64,000 nt of DNA from DATCJU01 sp036562635 (GCA_036562635.1 DATCJU010000099.1:1-64000); one strand, 5' to 3'; counted from the stretch's first letter, positions 43,969 through 53,109 are shown. Translations and numbers: made by a program. The notes: a model not told the origin generated them from the letters alone.

Positions 43969-44484
43969 GTGGGAACCGCCGAGGAACTGGTCGCGGTGTA
44001 CGACGCGGACGGGGTCGAGATCGGTGTCGCCACGCGGGCGCAGGTCCGGGCCGAGGGGTTGTGGCACGCCGCCACGGCGGTTCTGGTGTGCCCGGAGGAC
44101 GGACAACGGGTCTACGTACACCTGCGCAGCCCGCACAAGGACGTCTACCCGGCGATGCACGACTGCTGGGCGGGTGGAGTGCTGCTCAGCGGCGAGTCAC
44201 CGTCGGCCTGTGCGGAGCGGGAGCTGGCCGAGGAGCTCGGTATCCGCGGGGTGACACTGGAGCCGCTGTTCACGCTGCGGTACGTGGACGGGACGGTGCG
44301 CTACCACGCACACACCTTCGTCACCCACTGGGACGGCCCGGTGGTGCACCAGCCGGAGGAGGTGGTGGCGGGCTGGTGGATGGATCTGACCGAGCTGCGG
44401 GCACGGCTGGCCGATCCGACCTGGCCCTTCGTGCCGGACGGGCGTCTGCTGTTCCAGGAGTGGGAGCGTCGCCGGAACGGGTGA
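43969..44484 (+). CDS. Nudix hydrolase
   Basis: A 171-residue Nudix protein. The Nudix box is complete: GGVLLSGESPSACAERELAEELGI at about 65-88, with the REL and EELG metal-binding glutamates. It would hydrolyse a nucleoside diphosphate linked to another moiety. The general layout (DADGVEIGVATRAQVRAEGLWHAA before the box) resembles the YfcD/isopentenyl-diphosphate isomerase-like subgroup, so the substrate is uncertain. The start GTG at 43969 follows a weak GACGAT box by six bases. It is on the opposite strand to most neighbours, convergent with the aldo/keto reductase. Confidence 0.85.
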   Translation: MGTAEELVAVYDADGVEIGVATRAQVRAEGLWHAATAVLVCPEDGQRVYVHLRSPHKDVYPAMHDCWAGGVLLSGESPSACAERELAEELGIRGVTLEPLFTLRYVDGTVRYHAHTFVTHWDGPVVHQPEEVVAGWWMDLTELRARLADPTWPFVPDGRLLFQEWERRRNG

Positions 44485-44507
44485 GACCCGTCCGGGGCCG
44501 GACGGTG

Positions 44508-45446
44508 TCAGGTCCAGGCCAACGCGGCACGCTGCGCCCAGTACCGCTCGGCGGGCACGGCCAGGGTGGCCAGCTCCGCCAGGTCGTCGGCGACAAGGTC
44601 CACCTCGAGCACGCGGAGGTTGGCGCGCAGCTGATCCACCCCGGCCGGTCCCAGCAGCACGGTGTCCGCCCAGGGCTGGGCCAGTGCCGCGGCGAGCGCC
44701 ACCGCGTCGGGACCCACTCCGTACCGCGTGGCCAGGGCGGACAGGGCCTCCGGTGGGTGCACCACGAGCCGTCCGTTGGCCAGCGGCTCCTTCACCAGCA
44801 CGTGCCAGCCCGCCTGATGTGCCTCGCTCAGGGCCACGCCAACCGACGGCTCCAGGGGGTTCCAGGTGGACTGCACGGCGGTGAAGACCGGCCGACCGTC
44901 CACCTGCAGGTCCAGCGCCCGGCGCACGGCCTGTGCCTGTTCCGGCCCGGAGGTGGAGAACCCGACCCGCACCCCCTCGGCGGCCAGCTCGGCGAGGGCG
45001 GCCAGCAGGCGAGGGTCGTCGAACAGCGGACTGTCCACGGTCAGCGAGTGCACCTGGTACAGGGCGATCCGGTTCCCGAGCAACTCCCGGCTCTCGGCGA
45101 GTTGGGTGCGGAACCGCTCCAGCGAGTGTTCCTTGACCTCGTGGACCGGGGCGTCGAGCCGCCAGGCACCCACGTAGGCGTACCCCCACTTGCTGGAGAC
45201 GGTCACGTCGTGGTGGCCACGCTCGGCCAGCCACCCGGCCAGGAACTCCTCGGCGCGCCCGTAGGACCGGGCGGCATCCACCCAGCGGATCCCGGCCTGG
45301 TAGGCCTCGTCCAGCACCGCCCAGGTGGCGGCACGCATCCGTTCCACCGAGCGGTCCGCGGGCAGGGCCTGTCGGCGGCCGAGGTTGATGTAGGCGGGCC
45401 GCCCGAGCGCAGCCAGGCCGATTCCCAGGCGTGTCTTCCGGTCCAC
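44508..45446 (-). CDS. Aldo/keto reductase
   Basis: A 312-residue TIM-barrel oxidoreductase that reduces aldehydes or ketones with NADPH. The catalytic tetrad can be traced: Asp in IRWVDAARSYGRAEEFLAGW (also the Tyr), Lys in VSSKWGYAYVG, and His in LYQVHSL. NADP-binding residues near VLLGPAGVDQL are compatible. The length is normal. The GTG at 45446 has GGAGGAGG upstream. No pathway partner is obvious. It lies in a block of four unrelated genes that separates arc from dop. Confidence 0.85.
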   Translation of the reverse strand: MDRKTRLGIGLAALGRPAYINLGRRQALPADRSVERMRAATWAVLDEAYQAGIRWVDAARSYGRAEEFLAGWLAERGHHDVTVSSKWGYAYVGAWRLDAPVHEVKEHSLERFRTQLAESRELLGNRIALYQVHSLTVDSPLFDDPRLLAALAELAAEGVRVGFSTSGPEQAQAVRRALDLQVDGRPVFTAVQSTWNPLEPSVGVALSEAHQAGWHVLVKEPLANGRLVVHPPEALSALATRYGVGPDAVALAAALAQPWADTVLLGPAGVDQLRANLRVLEVDLVADDLAELATLAVPAERYWAQRAALAWT

Positions 45447-45502
45447 GTGCCCCTCCTCCCCGCCCGGTCACCGTACCCGGCCCGTGACGGCCGGTGCAGG
45501 GA

Positions 45503-46219
45503 TCAGGACGCGCCGTCGGTCAGGGCCGCGACGGCATGCGGCAGCAGCGCGTTCAGCCGCTCCCGAGCCCGTTCCTCGGAGAGCGTGGACACCATCAGGT
45601 GGGTGAGCAACTCACCGTGGGCGAGCACCACGTGACAGCGCCCGCCGGTCGCCCGGCCAGCGGGTCCCGGCTGCACCCGCTCGCACCAGGCGAACCGGTC
45701 GTCCACCCCGTCGACCTCGGCCAGTTTCGCCTCGTCCCCGATCCGGACGGTTCTCCCGTCGTCGGTGTAGGTGGTGCAGGTGAGTCCTTCGCGGGCACGT
45801 TCGACCGCCTCGGCGGCCCGCCCGTCGGGGTGGGCGACGACGTGCTGGACCAGATCGGCACCGGTTCCGGTGCTCCACTCGGCACGGACCGCCACCGTCC
45901 TGCCCGCGGGTGCCAGGTCGATCCGGCAGCTGGGCAACGGGGCCGGGGTCCACGCAGCGGCCGGCCGGACCGGCTTGAACTCCTCGACCGCCACCCGACT
46001 GTCGGCCAGCACCTTCTGCCGCAGCACACCGGTGTCCACCAGGGGGCTGGCACTCGTGGTGGGGGGTGCCGGGGAGGAGCCGGCCACCGTCGCGGGCGTG
46101 CTCGTGGCCACCGTGGGGTCGGCGTAGTAGGAGCCGTCGGAGAGGTTGTTGGGCCGGTGGGAACACCCGGCCACGAGGGCAGCGAGCGCCAGCACAGCCG
46201 CCGCCACGACCCCACGCAC
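45503..46219 (-). CDS. Predicted lipoprotein of unknown function
   Basis: A 238-residue protein with a lipoprotein signal peptide: a hydrophobic start (VVAAAVLALAALVAGC) with the lipobox LVAGC, Cys19 being the lipidated residue. A Ser/Thr/Pro-rich linker (about 35-60) leads to a globular domain with four cysteines (PSCRID, LTCTTY, AWCERV, GRCHVV), probably two disulfides outside the membrane. I do not recognise the family. GTG 46219 has GGAGG six bases upstream. It stands between the aldo/keto reductase and arc; co-transcription with the reductase is possible (56 bases apart). Confidence 0.75.
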   Translation of the reverse strand: MRGVVAAAVLALAALVAGCSHRPNNLSDGSYYADPTVATSTPATVAGSSPAPPTTSASPLVDTGVLRQKVLADSRVAVEEFKPVRPAAAWTPAPLPSCRIDLAPAGRTVAVRAEWSTGTGADLVQHVVAHPDGRAAEAVERAREGLTCTTYTDDGRTVRIGDEAKLAEVDGVDDRFAWCERVQPGPAGRATGGRCHVVLAHGELLTHLMVSTLSEERARERLNALLPHAVAALTDGAS

Positions 46220-46341
46220 AGCACACCTCCACGTCCACCGGAACCGCGCTCACCCCGCCGCACGACGGGCGGAGGCAGAGTATGCGATCACCTGGTGGAG
46301 GGATCACGGACCCCTGGGTCGGTGAACGGGTCCGTCTGTGA

Positions 46342-46375
46342 CACGGGGCCGTCACCCGAAGGTGACGGCCCCGTG
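46342..46375 (-). terminator. Hairpin terminator after arc
   Basis: A perfect 15-base stem (46342-46356 with 46361-46375) and a CGAA tetraloop lie 20 bases beyond the arc stop codon. Confidence 0.8.
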
Positions 46376-46395
46376 ACGTCCTGTGGACCCAAGGT

Positions 46396-48192
46396 TCACA
46401 GGTACTGGCCGGTGTTGGTCGCCGTGTCGATCGCCCGGCCCGCCTCCTGGTTCTTGCCGGTGACCAGGGTGCGGATGTAGACGATCCGCTCGCCCTTCTT
46501 GCCGGAGATCCGCGCCCAGTCGTCCGGGTTGGTGGTGTTGGGCAGGTCCTCGTTCTCGGCGAACTCGTCGACGATGGCGTCCAGCAGGTGCTGCACCCGC
46601 AGCCCCGGCTGCCCGGTCTCCAGCACCGCCTTGATCGCCGCCTTCTTCGCCCGGTCGACGATGTTCTGGATCATCGCACCGGAGTTGAAGTCCTTGAAGT
46701 ACAGGACCTCCTTGTCCCCGTTGGCGTAGGTGACCTCCAGGAACCGGTTCTCCTCCACCTCCGCGTACATCCGCTCGACCGTGTGCTGGATCATCGCGTC
46801 GATGCACGCCTGCTTGTCCCCACCGAACTCGGCGAGGTCGTCGGCGTGGATCGGCAGGTCGGGCGTGAGGTACTTGGAGAAGATGTCCTTGGCCGCCTCG
46901 GCGTCCGGCCGCTCGATCTTGATCTTCACGTCGAGCCGGCCGGGCCGCAGGATCGCCGGGTCGATCATGTCCTCGCGGTTGGAGGCGCCGATGACGATGA
47001 CGTTCTCCAGCCCCTCGACACCGTCGATCTCGCTGAGCAGCTGCGGGACGATGGTCGTCTCCACGTCGGAGGAGACACCGCTGCCGCGGGTCCGGAAGAT
47101 CGAGTCCATCTCGTCGAAGAACACGATGACCGGAGTGCCCTCCGACGCCTTCTCCCGTGCCCGCTGGAAGATCAGCCGGATGTGCCGCTCGGTCTCACCG
47201 ACGAACTTGTTGAGCAGCTCCGGCCCCTTGATATTGAGGAAGTAGGACTTGGCCTGCCGTTCGTTGTCCCCACGTGCGGCCGCCACCTGCTTGGCCAGCG
47301 AGTTGGCCACCGCCTTGGCGATCAACGTCTTGCCACAACCGGGCGGCCCGTACAGCAGCACGCCCTTGGGCGGGCGCAGCTTGTACTCGCGGAACAACTC
47401 CGCGTGCAGGAACGGCAGCTCCACCGCGTCGCGGATCTGCTCGATCTGCCGGGCCAGACCACCGATGTCGGAGTAGTCGACGTCGGGGACCTCCTCCAGC
47501 ACGAGGTCCTCGACCTCGGCCTTGGGCACCCGCTCGTAGGCGTAGCCGGCCTTGGAGTCCACCAGGAGGGAGTCCCCCGGCTTCAGGGGCGAGTCGAGCA
47601 GCGATTCCGCGAGCAGCACGACCCGCTCCTCGTCCGCGTGTCCGACCACCAGGGCCCGACTCGGCTTCTCCTCCCCGTCCTCGGGCAGCACCTCCCGCAG
47701 TGTGCACACCTCGCCGGTGCGCTCGAAGGAGCCGGCCTCGACCACCGTCAACGCCTCGTTCAGACGCACGGTCTGTCCCAGCCGGAGGGCTTCGACGTCC
47801 ACCGCGGGGGAGACCGCGACGCGCATCCGCCGACCCGCGGTGAACACGTCGACGGTGCCGTCCTCGTGCCTGGCGAGGAACACGCCGTACCCGCTCGGCG
47901 GCTGTGCCAGCCGGTCGACCTCCTCGCGCAGCGCCAACAACTGGCTCCGTGCCTCCCGCAGCGTCTCCACCAGTTTGGCGTTGCGCTCGGTCAGCTGGGC
48001 CACCCGGTTCGACGCCTCGGCGAGGCGCTGTTCCAGCAACCGGACGTGGCGCGGGGATTCGGTGAGCTTGCGGCGCAGCAGCGCCACCTCGTCTTCCAGG
48101 AATCTGATCTGGGCTGTCAACTCGGCGACGCTCATGCCGCCGTTCCGCTCGCCGCCCTCATCGGGCCGACTGCCGGGACGGTCGTGCTGCAT
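46396..48192 (-). CDS. arc: Proteasome-associated AAA ATPase ARC/Mpa
   Basis: ARC (Mpa in mycobacteria) is the hexameric unfoldase that binds pupylated proteins through its coiled coil and threads them into the 20S core. The 598-residue protein has an N-terminal coiled coil (about 20-90), two OB-type domains (about 95-240), an AAA module with Walker A GPPGCGKT, Walker B VIVFFDEMDS and SRH ..ASNREDMIDPAILRPGR, and ends in GQYL, the C-terminal docking motif for the proteasome alpha ring. ATG 48192 with AGGAGG upstream is preferred to a start at 48222. Four unrelated genes separate it from dop. Confidence 0.97.
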   Translation of the reverse strand: MQHDRPGSRPDEGGERNGGMSVAELTAQIRFLEDEVALLRRKLTESPRHVRLLEQRLAEASNRVAQLTERNAKLVETLREARSQLLALREEVDRLAQPPSGYGVFLARHEDGTVDVFTAGRRMRVAVSPAVDVEALRLGQTVRLNEALTVVEAGSFERTGEVCTLREVLPEDGEEKPSRALVVGHADEERVVLLAESLLDSPLKPGDSLLVDSKAGYAYERVPKAEVEDLVLEEVPDVDYSDIGGLARQIEQIRDAVELPFLHAELFREYKLRPPKGVLLYGPPGCGKTLIAKAVANSLAKQVAAARGDNERQAKSYFLNIKGPELLNKFVGETERHIRLIFQRAREKASEGTPVIVFFDEMDSIFRTRGSGVSSDVETTIVPQLLSEIDGVEGLENVIVIGASNREDMIDPAILRPGRLDVKIKIERPDAEAAKDIFSKYLTPDLPIHADDLAEFGGDKQACIDAMIQHTVERMYAEVEENRFLEVTYANGDKEVLYFKDFNSGAMIQNIVDRAKKAAIKAVLETGQPGLRVQHLLDAIVDEFAENEDLPNTTNPDDWARISGKKGERIVYIRTLVTGKNQEAGRAIDTATNTGQYL

Positions 48193-49052
48193 GTCGGCAC
48201 CCTCCTCCCGTGCTCCGTACACCCACGGTACCGGCGATCACCGTCAACAGCCGCTTCGCAGATGCCAAGGGTTGGGCCATCCGCCGCAAAACGCCCGGTC
48301 GGCCGGAAGCGCTGCTCCACGCTGGTCATGAGCCGAACCGATTCATCATTACGGAGAGTCCACCTTCCCCCTACGCCATGCACCCCTCCGGTGCTGGATG
48401 CGAGACTCGCCACAGCTCTACCGGTACCTCCAGCACAGCAAGTACCCGTCTTCGGATCGGCTACCACTGCCGGTTGTAACCCTTCGGTGTCCCACTTTGT
48501 GAGAAGAACGCCCTCGGAGGATGCCGGGTCGAGCCACGCAGCCGCTCCACCGGGCGCCACCGGCGGTCCGGCTCGGCGCGACGCCGGCACGACATCCGGT
48601 CCCACGCGGCGGTCGCGCCCACGATGTGAGAGACCCGCAGGGCCACCCCGGGGAAACGTCCCGGCAACACCACCGATTCCGCCTCGACCTCACTCGTTCG
48701 AGCGATACGCCCCGGCCACGACGTCGGCCGTCACCACGGACCCGTCGCCCGGTGAGACATCCCGCCGACCTGCGCCGGCCCGATCGTTCGACCTCGGCCC
48801 GGCGGTGGGCCGAGCAGAGCGGTGGGCCTGCCCCGACTGTCCGACGGCATCACGAGAACACAGCTGAGCGGGCCCCGCAGGGCGGTGTGGCAGGCCCGTC
48901 CCGAGGCCGGAACCTCACATCCGGTACCAGGGAATCGGCCCGTCGGGCGAAGTTGACCAAACCAACGCTCCCCTGTATGGGCGAGCGGTAAGGTCACGCC
49001 GGCACCGATGCAGTCGCGTCGGCATGGTCTCTCGACACGAGGAGTTCCGTCC
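48193..49052. other. 860-base gap upstream of arc
   Basis: No convincing gene. Short frames on both strands lack ribosome sites and recognisable sequence. It should contain the arc promoter: a TTGACG lies at 48242-48247 on the minus strand, with no good -10 at 17 bases. A distant inverted repeat, GGGCCTGCC (48824-48832) with GGCAGGCCC (48889-48897), is also present. Function unknown. Confidence 0.5.
48953..48981 (+). promoter_or_regulatory. Promoter candidate for the Gly/Ser-rich membrane protein
   Basis: TTGACC (48953-48958) and TATGGG (48976-48981) are 17 bases apart; a better -10 hexamer, TAAGGT, lies at 48989-48994. Either would start transcription 45-70 bases before GTG 49053. Confidence 0.45.
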
Positions 49053-49817
49053 GTGACCTACCCGCCTCAGCACCCTGGTGCACCCGGCCCCCAGCCGGGG
49101 GGCTTCGGGCAGCCCGGTGGTTTCCCGCCCACCGGGCCCCAACCGCAGATGCCGAACCCCGGCGGCTACCCCCCACAGCCGGGATTCGGCCAGCAGCCCG
49201 GTTTCGGCGCGCAGCCCGGATGGGGCCCGCAGCCACCGAAGAAGAACAACACCGGGCTGATCATCGGTCTCGTCATCGCCGCCGTCGTCGTGCTCGGCGG
49301 CGGTGGCCTGCTCATCGCCCTGGCCAGTAGCTCCGGTGGCTCCGGCTCCTCAGCCTCCAGTGACTCCGGTAGCTCCGGTGGCTCCGGTAGCTCCGGTGGC
49401 TCCGGTGGCTCCGGCGGCTCCGGTGGCTTCGGCGGCTCCGGCGGCGGTGACGCACGCGAGGTGGCCGAGGCCTTCGCCTCCGCCCTCGAGAACAAGACGC
49501 AGATGGACAAGGACCTGTACTGCGCGAGCTACAAGGACATCCTCGAGGGCCCGATGCCCACTCCTCCGGGCAACGTTCCGCCTGACTTCCAGGAGCAGCT
49601 GGAGGAGATGCAGCGCCAGATGAGCGTCGACGCGACGGTCACCGACGTGTCGACCTCGGGCGACCGGGGAACCGCCGAGGTCGACGCCACCATGACCATG
49701 CCGGGGTCGCCGACGTCGATCAAGGTCACCTACACGCTGGACCTGGTCAAGGAGAGTGGTGGCTGGAAGGTGTGCCGTATCGAGGGCGACGGCTCCATTC
49801 CGGGCCTGGGCGGCTGA
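49053..49817 (+). CDS. Membrane protein with Pro-rich head and Gly/Ser-repeat linker
   Basis: A 254-residue protein built like the DUF4333-like one at 24576: a Pro/Gly/Gln-rich cytoplasmic part (1-62), one membrane helix (about 68-92), a long Gly/Ser linker (about 92-132), and an external domain of about 120 residues (DAREVAEAFASALENKTQ... to the end) with two cysteines (LYCASY, WKVCRIEG). The external domain resembles small NTF2-like/DUF4878 lipoprotein-type domains, an uncertain guess. GTG 49053 has GAGGAG eight bases upstream. Expression is monocistronic, ending in the bidirectional hairpin before trmI. Confidence 0.75.
   Translation: MTYPPQHPGAPGPQPGGFGQPGGFPPTGPQPQMPNPGGYPPQPGFGQQPGFGAQPGWGPQPPKKNNTGLIIGLVIAAVVVLGGGGLLIALASSSGGSGSSASSDSGSSGGSGSSGGSGGSGGSGGFGGSGGGDAREVAEAFASALENKTQMDKDLYCASYKDILEGPMPTPPGNVPPDFQEQLEEMQRQMSVDATVTDVSTSGDRGTAEVDATMTMPGSPTSIKVTYTLDLVKESGGWKVCRIEGDGSIPGLGG
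49327..49447 (+). repeat. Gly/Ser codon repeat (ggctccggt-type units)
   Basis: Near-tandem six- and nine-base units (ggctcc, ggtggctcc, ggtagctcc) encode the Gly/Ser linker of the membrane protein. Such tracts slip easily, so the length may vary between strains. Confidence 0.6.
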
Positions 49818-49873
49818 CCACTCCTGGCACACCGTCGCCTCGGTGCGGTCGCACCGTCATCCGTCGACGTGCG

Positions 49874-49910
49874 GACACGGCCGGACGGGCTGGGCCCGTC
49901 CGGCCGTGTC
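49874..49910. terminator. Bidirectional hairpin terminator
   Basis: Perfect 17-base arms (49874-49890, 49894-49910) with a 3-base loop between the convergent Gly/Ser-rich membrane protein and trmI genes. Confidence 0.85.
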
Positions 49911-49962
49911 GTGTCCGGACCGGGCCTGAGCCCGGAGTACGGACATCCGGTCCCGGTCGATC

Positions 49963-50802
49963 TCAGCCCCGGCTGGGGCGGCGCTGCGGCTTCGGCGGCA
50001 CCACACCCTCCGCCAGCCGCCGCGCGGTCAGCAGGAACGCCGTGTGCGCCACCATGCGGTGCTCGGGACGCACCGCCAGCCCCACCACGTGCCACGGCCG
50101 CATCAACGTCTCCCACGCCTGCGGCTCGGTCCAGCACTGCTGTTCCCGCAGCGCCTCGGTGACACGGGAGAGCTGGGTCGTGGTCGCCACGTAGACGACC
50201 AGCACACCGCCGGGCACCAGGGCACCGGCCACCGTGTCCAGCACCTCCCACGGGGCGAGCATGTCGAGCACCACCCGGTCGACCTCACCACCGCCGTCGG
50301 TGGGGTACTCGTTCAGGTCACCCACCCGGAGCGTCCAGTTCGCCGGTCGCTCCCCGAAGAAGTGCTCCACGTTGCGCACCGCGTGCTCGGCGTGGTCCTG
50401 GCGCACCTCGTAGGAGATCACCTTCCCCCGCTCGCCGACCGCCCGCAGCAGCGAGCAGGTCAGGGCACCGGAACCGGCACCGGCCTCCAACACCCGCGCC
50501 CCGGGGAAGATGTCACCCCACATCACGATCTGTGCGGCGTCCTTGGGATAGATGACCTGGGCTCCGCGCGGCATGGACAGCACGTAGTCGGCCAGCAGGG
50601 GGCGCAGCGCCAGGAAGGAGGTACCACCGCTGGACGTGACCACCGACCCTTCGGGCCGGCCGATCAGATCGTCGTGGGCGAGTACCCCCCGGTGCGTGTG
50701 GTACTGACCGCCCGCCTGGAGCACCAGGGTGTACCGGCGCCCCTTGGGGTCGGTCAGCTGCACCCGGTCGCCTTCCCGGAACGGTCCACTGGCAGTGCTC
50801 AC
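49963..50802 (-). CDS. trmI: tRNA (adenine-58-N1)-methyltransferase
   Basis: TrmI methylates A58 in the T-loop of tRNAs with S-adenosylmethionine. The 279-residue protein has the N-terminal small domain (FREGDRVQLTDPKGRRYTLVL), the conserved IYPKDAAQIVMWGDI block, and the Rossmann SAM site VLEAGAGSGALT followed by VISYEVRQDHAEHA. DRVVLDMLAPWE contains the expected catalytic Asp region. The length is normal. GTG 50802 is the start (GAAAGG about ten bases upstream). In other actinobacteria trmI lies near arc and the RecB-like nuclease, as here. Confidence 0.93.
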   Translation of the reverse strand: MSTASGPFREGDRVQLTDPKGRRYTLVLQAGGQYHTHRGVLAHDDLIGRPEGSVVTSSGGTSFLALRPLLADYVLSMPRGAQVIYPKDAAQIVMWGDIFPGARVLEAGAGSGALTCSLLRAVGERGKVISYEVRQDHAEHAVRNVEHFFGERPANWTLRVGDLNEYPTDGGGEVDRVVLDMLAPWEVLDTVAGALVPGGVLVVYVATTTQLSRVTEALREQQCWTEPQAWETLMRPWHVVGLAVRPEHRMVAHTAFLLTARRLAEGVVPPKPQRRPSRG

Positions 50803-50960
50803 GCGTGTCGTGCCTTTCGCAGGGTTCGGTCAGCCTCTGGTCCGGCCGGTCCCGGCCCGCGCGGCGGTGGGCACGGCGGGCAGCAGCGGACGGCCGACGG
50901 AGAATCGTCGCAGAACTCCCCCGGGCACCGGGTGGCGGGCCCACCGACCTCGGGTGGAGG

Positions 50961-52091
50961 TCAGACGCGCCGCAGCGCCTCCCGCAGGTCCTCGCGTCGC
51001 AACACGCCGGTGGGTCGCCCCTCGGCGTCCACCACCAGGAACTGCCAGGCGGCCGTGGTGCGCACCCGTTCCAGGACCTCCTCGCCCGGATCGGAGTCCA
51101 GCAGCACGGTCTCGGGTCGGATCGGTTCCGCGGCCCGCTCGGCCGGGGCCAGCGGTGCGGTCTCGGCCAGACGCTGGGCGGCCTGGGGGTCGAGCAACCC
51201 CACGGCGACCCCGTCCGCCCGGACCAGCACCACCCCGCGCCCGGCGGAGGCGGTCAGCGCGTCGGCGACCGGGCTCTCCGCGGGAAGCTGCAGCACCGGC
51301 AGCACCAGTTCGGCCACCCTCAGGTCCGATGGCCACTGACGCCGCTGCTCGGCGGCCAGTTCCGTCCCCGCGCCCGCCGCCACGAACCAGGCCATCAACA
51401 CGCACGCCGCCAGCCGCAACCAACGGTCGTCCACGCCGTCGGCCAGGCCCATCAGCGCCCACCACACCAGCCCGGTGGCCACCAGGCCCGCGCCCACCAC
51501 ACCGGCCCGGGTTCCGGCGTTCCGCCGCCGGGTGAGCGCCCACACCGCGGCACGCAGCAACCGTCCCCCGTCCAGCGGCAGTCCCGGCAACAGGTTGGCC
51601 ACCGCGACCAGGGCGTTGGCCACCGCGATCTGCGCCACCAGCAGCCGCAGCGGCGTGTCCGGCTCCAGCAGCAACCACAACCCGAACGGGAGCACGGCCA
51701 GCACGGCGGAGACGACCGGCCCCGCCACGGCGACCATGCCCTCGTGGGCCGGTCGGGCCGGGGTGCGGGCGATCTCGGTGATTCCGCCGAACAGGTAGAG
51801 CCGCACCCGGCGCACCGGCAGCCCCAGGTGCACCGCGACCAGGCAGTGCCCCAGCTCGTGCAGCAGCACCGACACCCCGAGCACCACCGCGAAGGCGAGC
51901 GCCAGCAGCACCGCCGCCCCCACACCGGATCCGGGCAGCAACCGGGCCACGACCGGCAGGTACAGCAGGACCACCATGGCCGCACCGAACCACCAGGAAG
52001 GTGCGAGCAGCACGGGAACACCGACGACCCGGCACAGCACCAGACCTCCCTCCGGTGCGGCCGGCGGCGTCCCGCGGCTGGTTGCGGCCAT
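50961..52091 (-). CDS. Site-2 protease, M50B family with CBS domains
   Basis: A 376-residue intramembrane zinc protease. The zinc site is HELGH (in VLLHELGHCLVAV) near residue 65 and the third ligand Asp in NLLPGLPLDGGRLL near residue 170. About six membrane helices cover the first 240 residues. Two CBS domains (about 255-375) follow, as in the Rip3-like group, and may sense adenosyl nucleotides. Such proteases cut anti-sigma factors or other membrane proteins; the target is not known. ATG 52091 has TACCCT six bases upstream (52098-52103), supporting a leaderless start. It is divergent from the RecB-family nuclease. Confidence 0.88.
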   Translation of the reverse strand: MAATSRGTPPAAPEGGLVLCRVVGVPVLLAPSWWFGAAMVVLLYLPVVARLLPGSGVGAAVLLALAFAVVLGVSVLLHELGHCLVAVHLGLPVRRVRLYLFGGITEIARTPARPAHEGMVAVAGPVVSAVLAVLPFGLWLLLEPDTPLRLLVAQIAVANALVAVANLLPGLPLDGGRLLRAAVWALTRRRNAGTRAGVVGAGLVATGLVWWALMGLADGVDDRWLRLAACVLMAWFVAAGAGTELAAEQRRQWPSDLRVAELVLPVLQLPAESPVADALTASAGRGVVLVRADGVAVGLLDPQAAQRLAETAPLAPAERAAEPIRPETVLLDSDPGEEVLERVRTTAAWQFLVVDAEGRPTGVLRREDLREALRRV

Positions 52092-52183
52092 GGCCACAGG
52101 GTAGGGGCCATGGTGTGGGGCCACCGTGACACACAGGTCCCCGGTCCCCCACAGCGGTCCGACGCAGTGTCCGTGGACTGCCC

Positions 52184-52189
52184 TATGGT
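52184..52189 (+). promoter_or_regulatory. -10 box for leaderless RecB-family nuclease gene
   Basis: TATGGT seven bases before ATG 52197 fits TAnnnT. It also contains an in-frame ATG at 52185, which is more likely promoter than start codon. Confidence 0.4.
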
Positions 52190-52196
52190 GCGGGGC

Positions 52197-53105
52197 ATGC
52201 CGGAGACGATCGAGGCAGCCGCGGCGGGCCGGGCTGTGGGGACCGGGGTCGGCCGTACGGTGCGGCGCCCCGCGCTGTCCCCTTCGCGCGCCAGTGACTT
52301 CAAGCAGTGTCCCCTGTTGTACCGCTTCCGCGCGGTGGACCGACTGCCGGAGAAGCCGACCAGAGAGCAGGTACGGGGCACCGTGGTGCACGCGGTGTTG
52401 GAGGAACTCTTCCAGCTGCCCGCCGAGCAGCGACTGCCCGACACGGCACGACGGCTGCTGACTCCGGCCTGGGAACGACTGCGTGCCGAACGACCGGACT
52501 TCGCCGAGCTGTTCGACGGCTCCGACGACCCGGAGCTGGCCGACTGGCTGGCCTCCGCCGAGAAACTGCTGGACGGCTACTTCGGTCTGGAGGACCCGCG
52601 CCGCCTGGAGCCGGAGGCGTGCGAGCTGCTGGTGGAGGCCGAGCTCGAGTCGGGTGTCCTGCTGCGCGGGTACATCGACCGGCTGGACGTGGCGCCCACC
52701 GGGGAGATCCGGGTGGTCGACTACAAGACCGGCGCGGTGCCGCGGGACATCGGCGAGGCCAAGGCGCTGTTCCAGATGAAGTTCTACGCCCTGTTGCTGT
52801 GGCGCACCCGGAACGTGGTACCGCGTCAGCTGCGCCTGATGTACCTGGCCGACCGACAGTCCCTGGTGTACACCCCGGACGAGGCGGAACTGCGACGTTT
52901 CGAACGTACGCTGGTGGCCATCTGGGACGCCATCCTGCGGGCAGGGCGGTCGGGGGACTTCCGCCCCAACCCGAGCCGGTTGTGCCACTGGTGCGACCAC
53001 AAGGCGTTGTGCCCGGCGTTCGGGGGCACGCCCCCGCCCTATCCCGGGTGGCCGGATCCCGCGGCCCTGGCGGAGGAGTTGCCGGACCAGGAGGACGAGG
53101 GCTGA
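52197..53105 (+). CDS. RecB family exonuclease with Fe-S cluster cysteines
   Basis: A 302-residue PD-(D/E)XK nuclease of the RecB/AddB/Cas4-like group. The nuclease core shows GTVVHAVLEELF (conserved His), GYIDRLDV and VVDYKTGAVP (the D..E/Y-K catalytic block). Four cysteines, one in DFKQCPLLYRFR near residue 38 and three in CHWCDHKALC near the C-terminus, would bind a 4Fe-4S cluster that holds the nuclease domain together. It is likely to act in DNA end processing or repair. It lacks a helicase domain. It is co-directional with the thioesterase, four bases apart. Confidence 0.9.
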   Translation: MPETIEAAAAGRAVGTGVGRTVRRPALSPSRASDFKQCPLLYRFRAVDRLPEKPTREQVRGTVVHAVLEELFQLPAEQRLPDTARRLLTPAWERLRAERPDFAELFDGSDDPELADWLASAEKLLDGYFGLEDPRRLEPEACELLVEAELESGVLLRGYIDRLDVAPTGEIRVVDYKTGAVPRDIGEAKALFQMKFYALLLWRTRNVVPRQLRLMYLADRQSLVYTPDEAELRRFERTLVAIWDAILRAGRSGDFRPNPSRLCHWCDHKALCPAFGGTPPPYPGWPDPAALAEELPDQEDEG

Positions 53106-53109
53106 GCAC

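Noticed and set aside
48132..48605. A 157-codon minus-strand frame upstream of arc
   Set aside because: It overlaps the arc start, has no ribosome site and no recognisable sequence; treated as chance.
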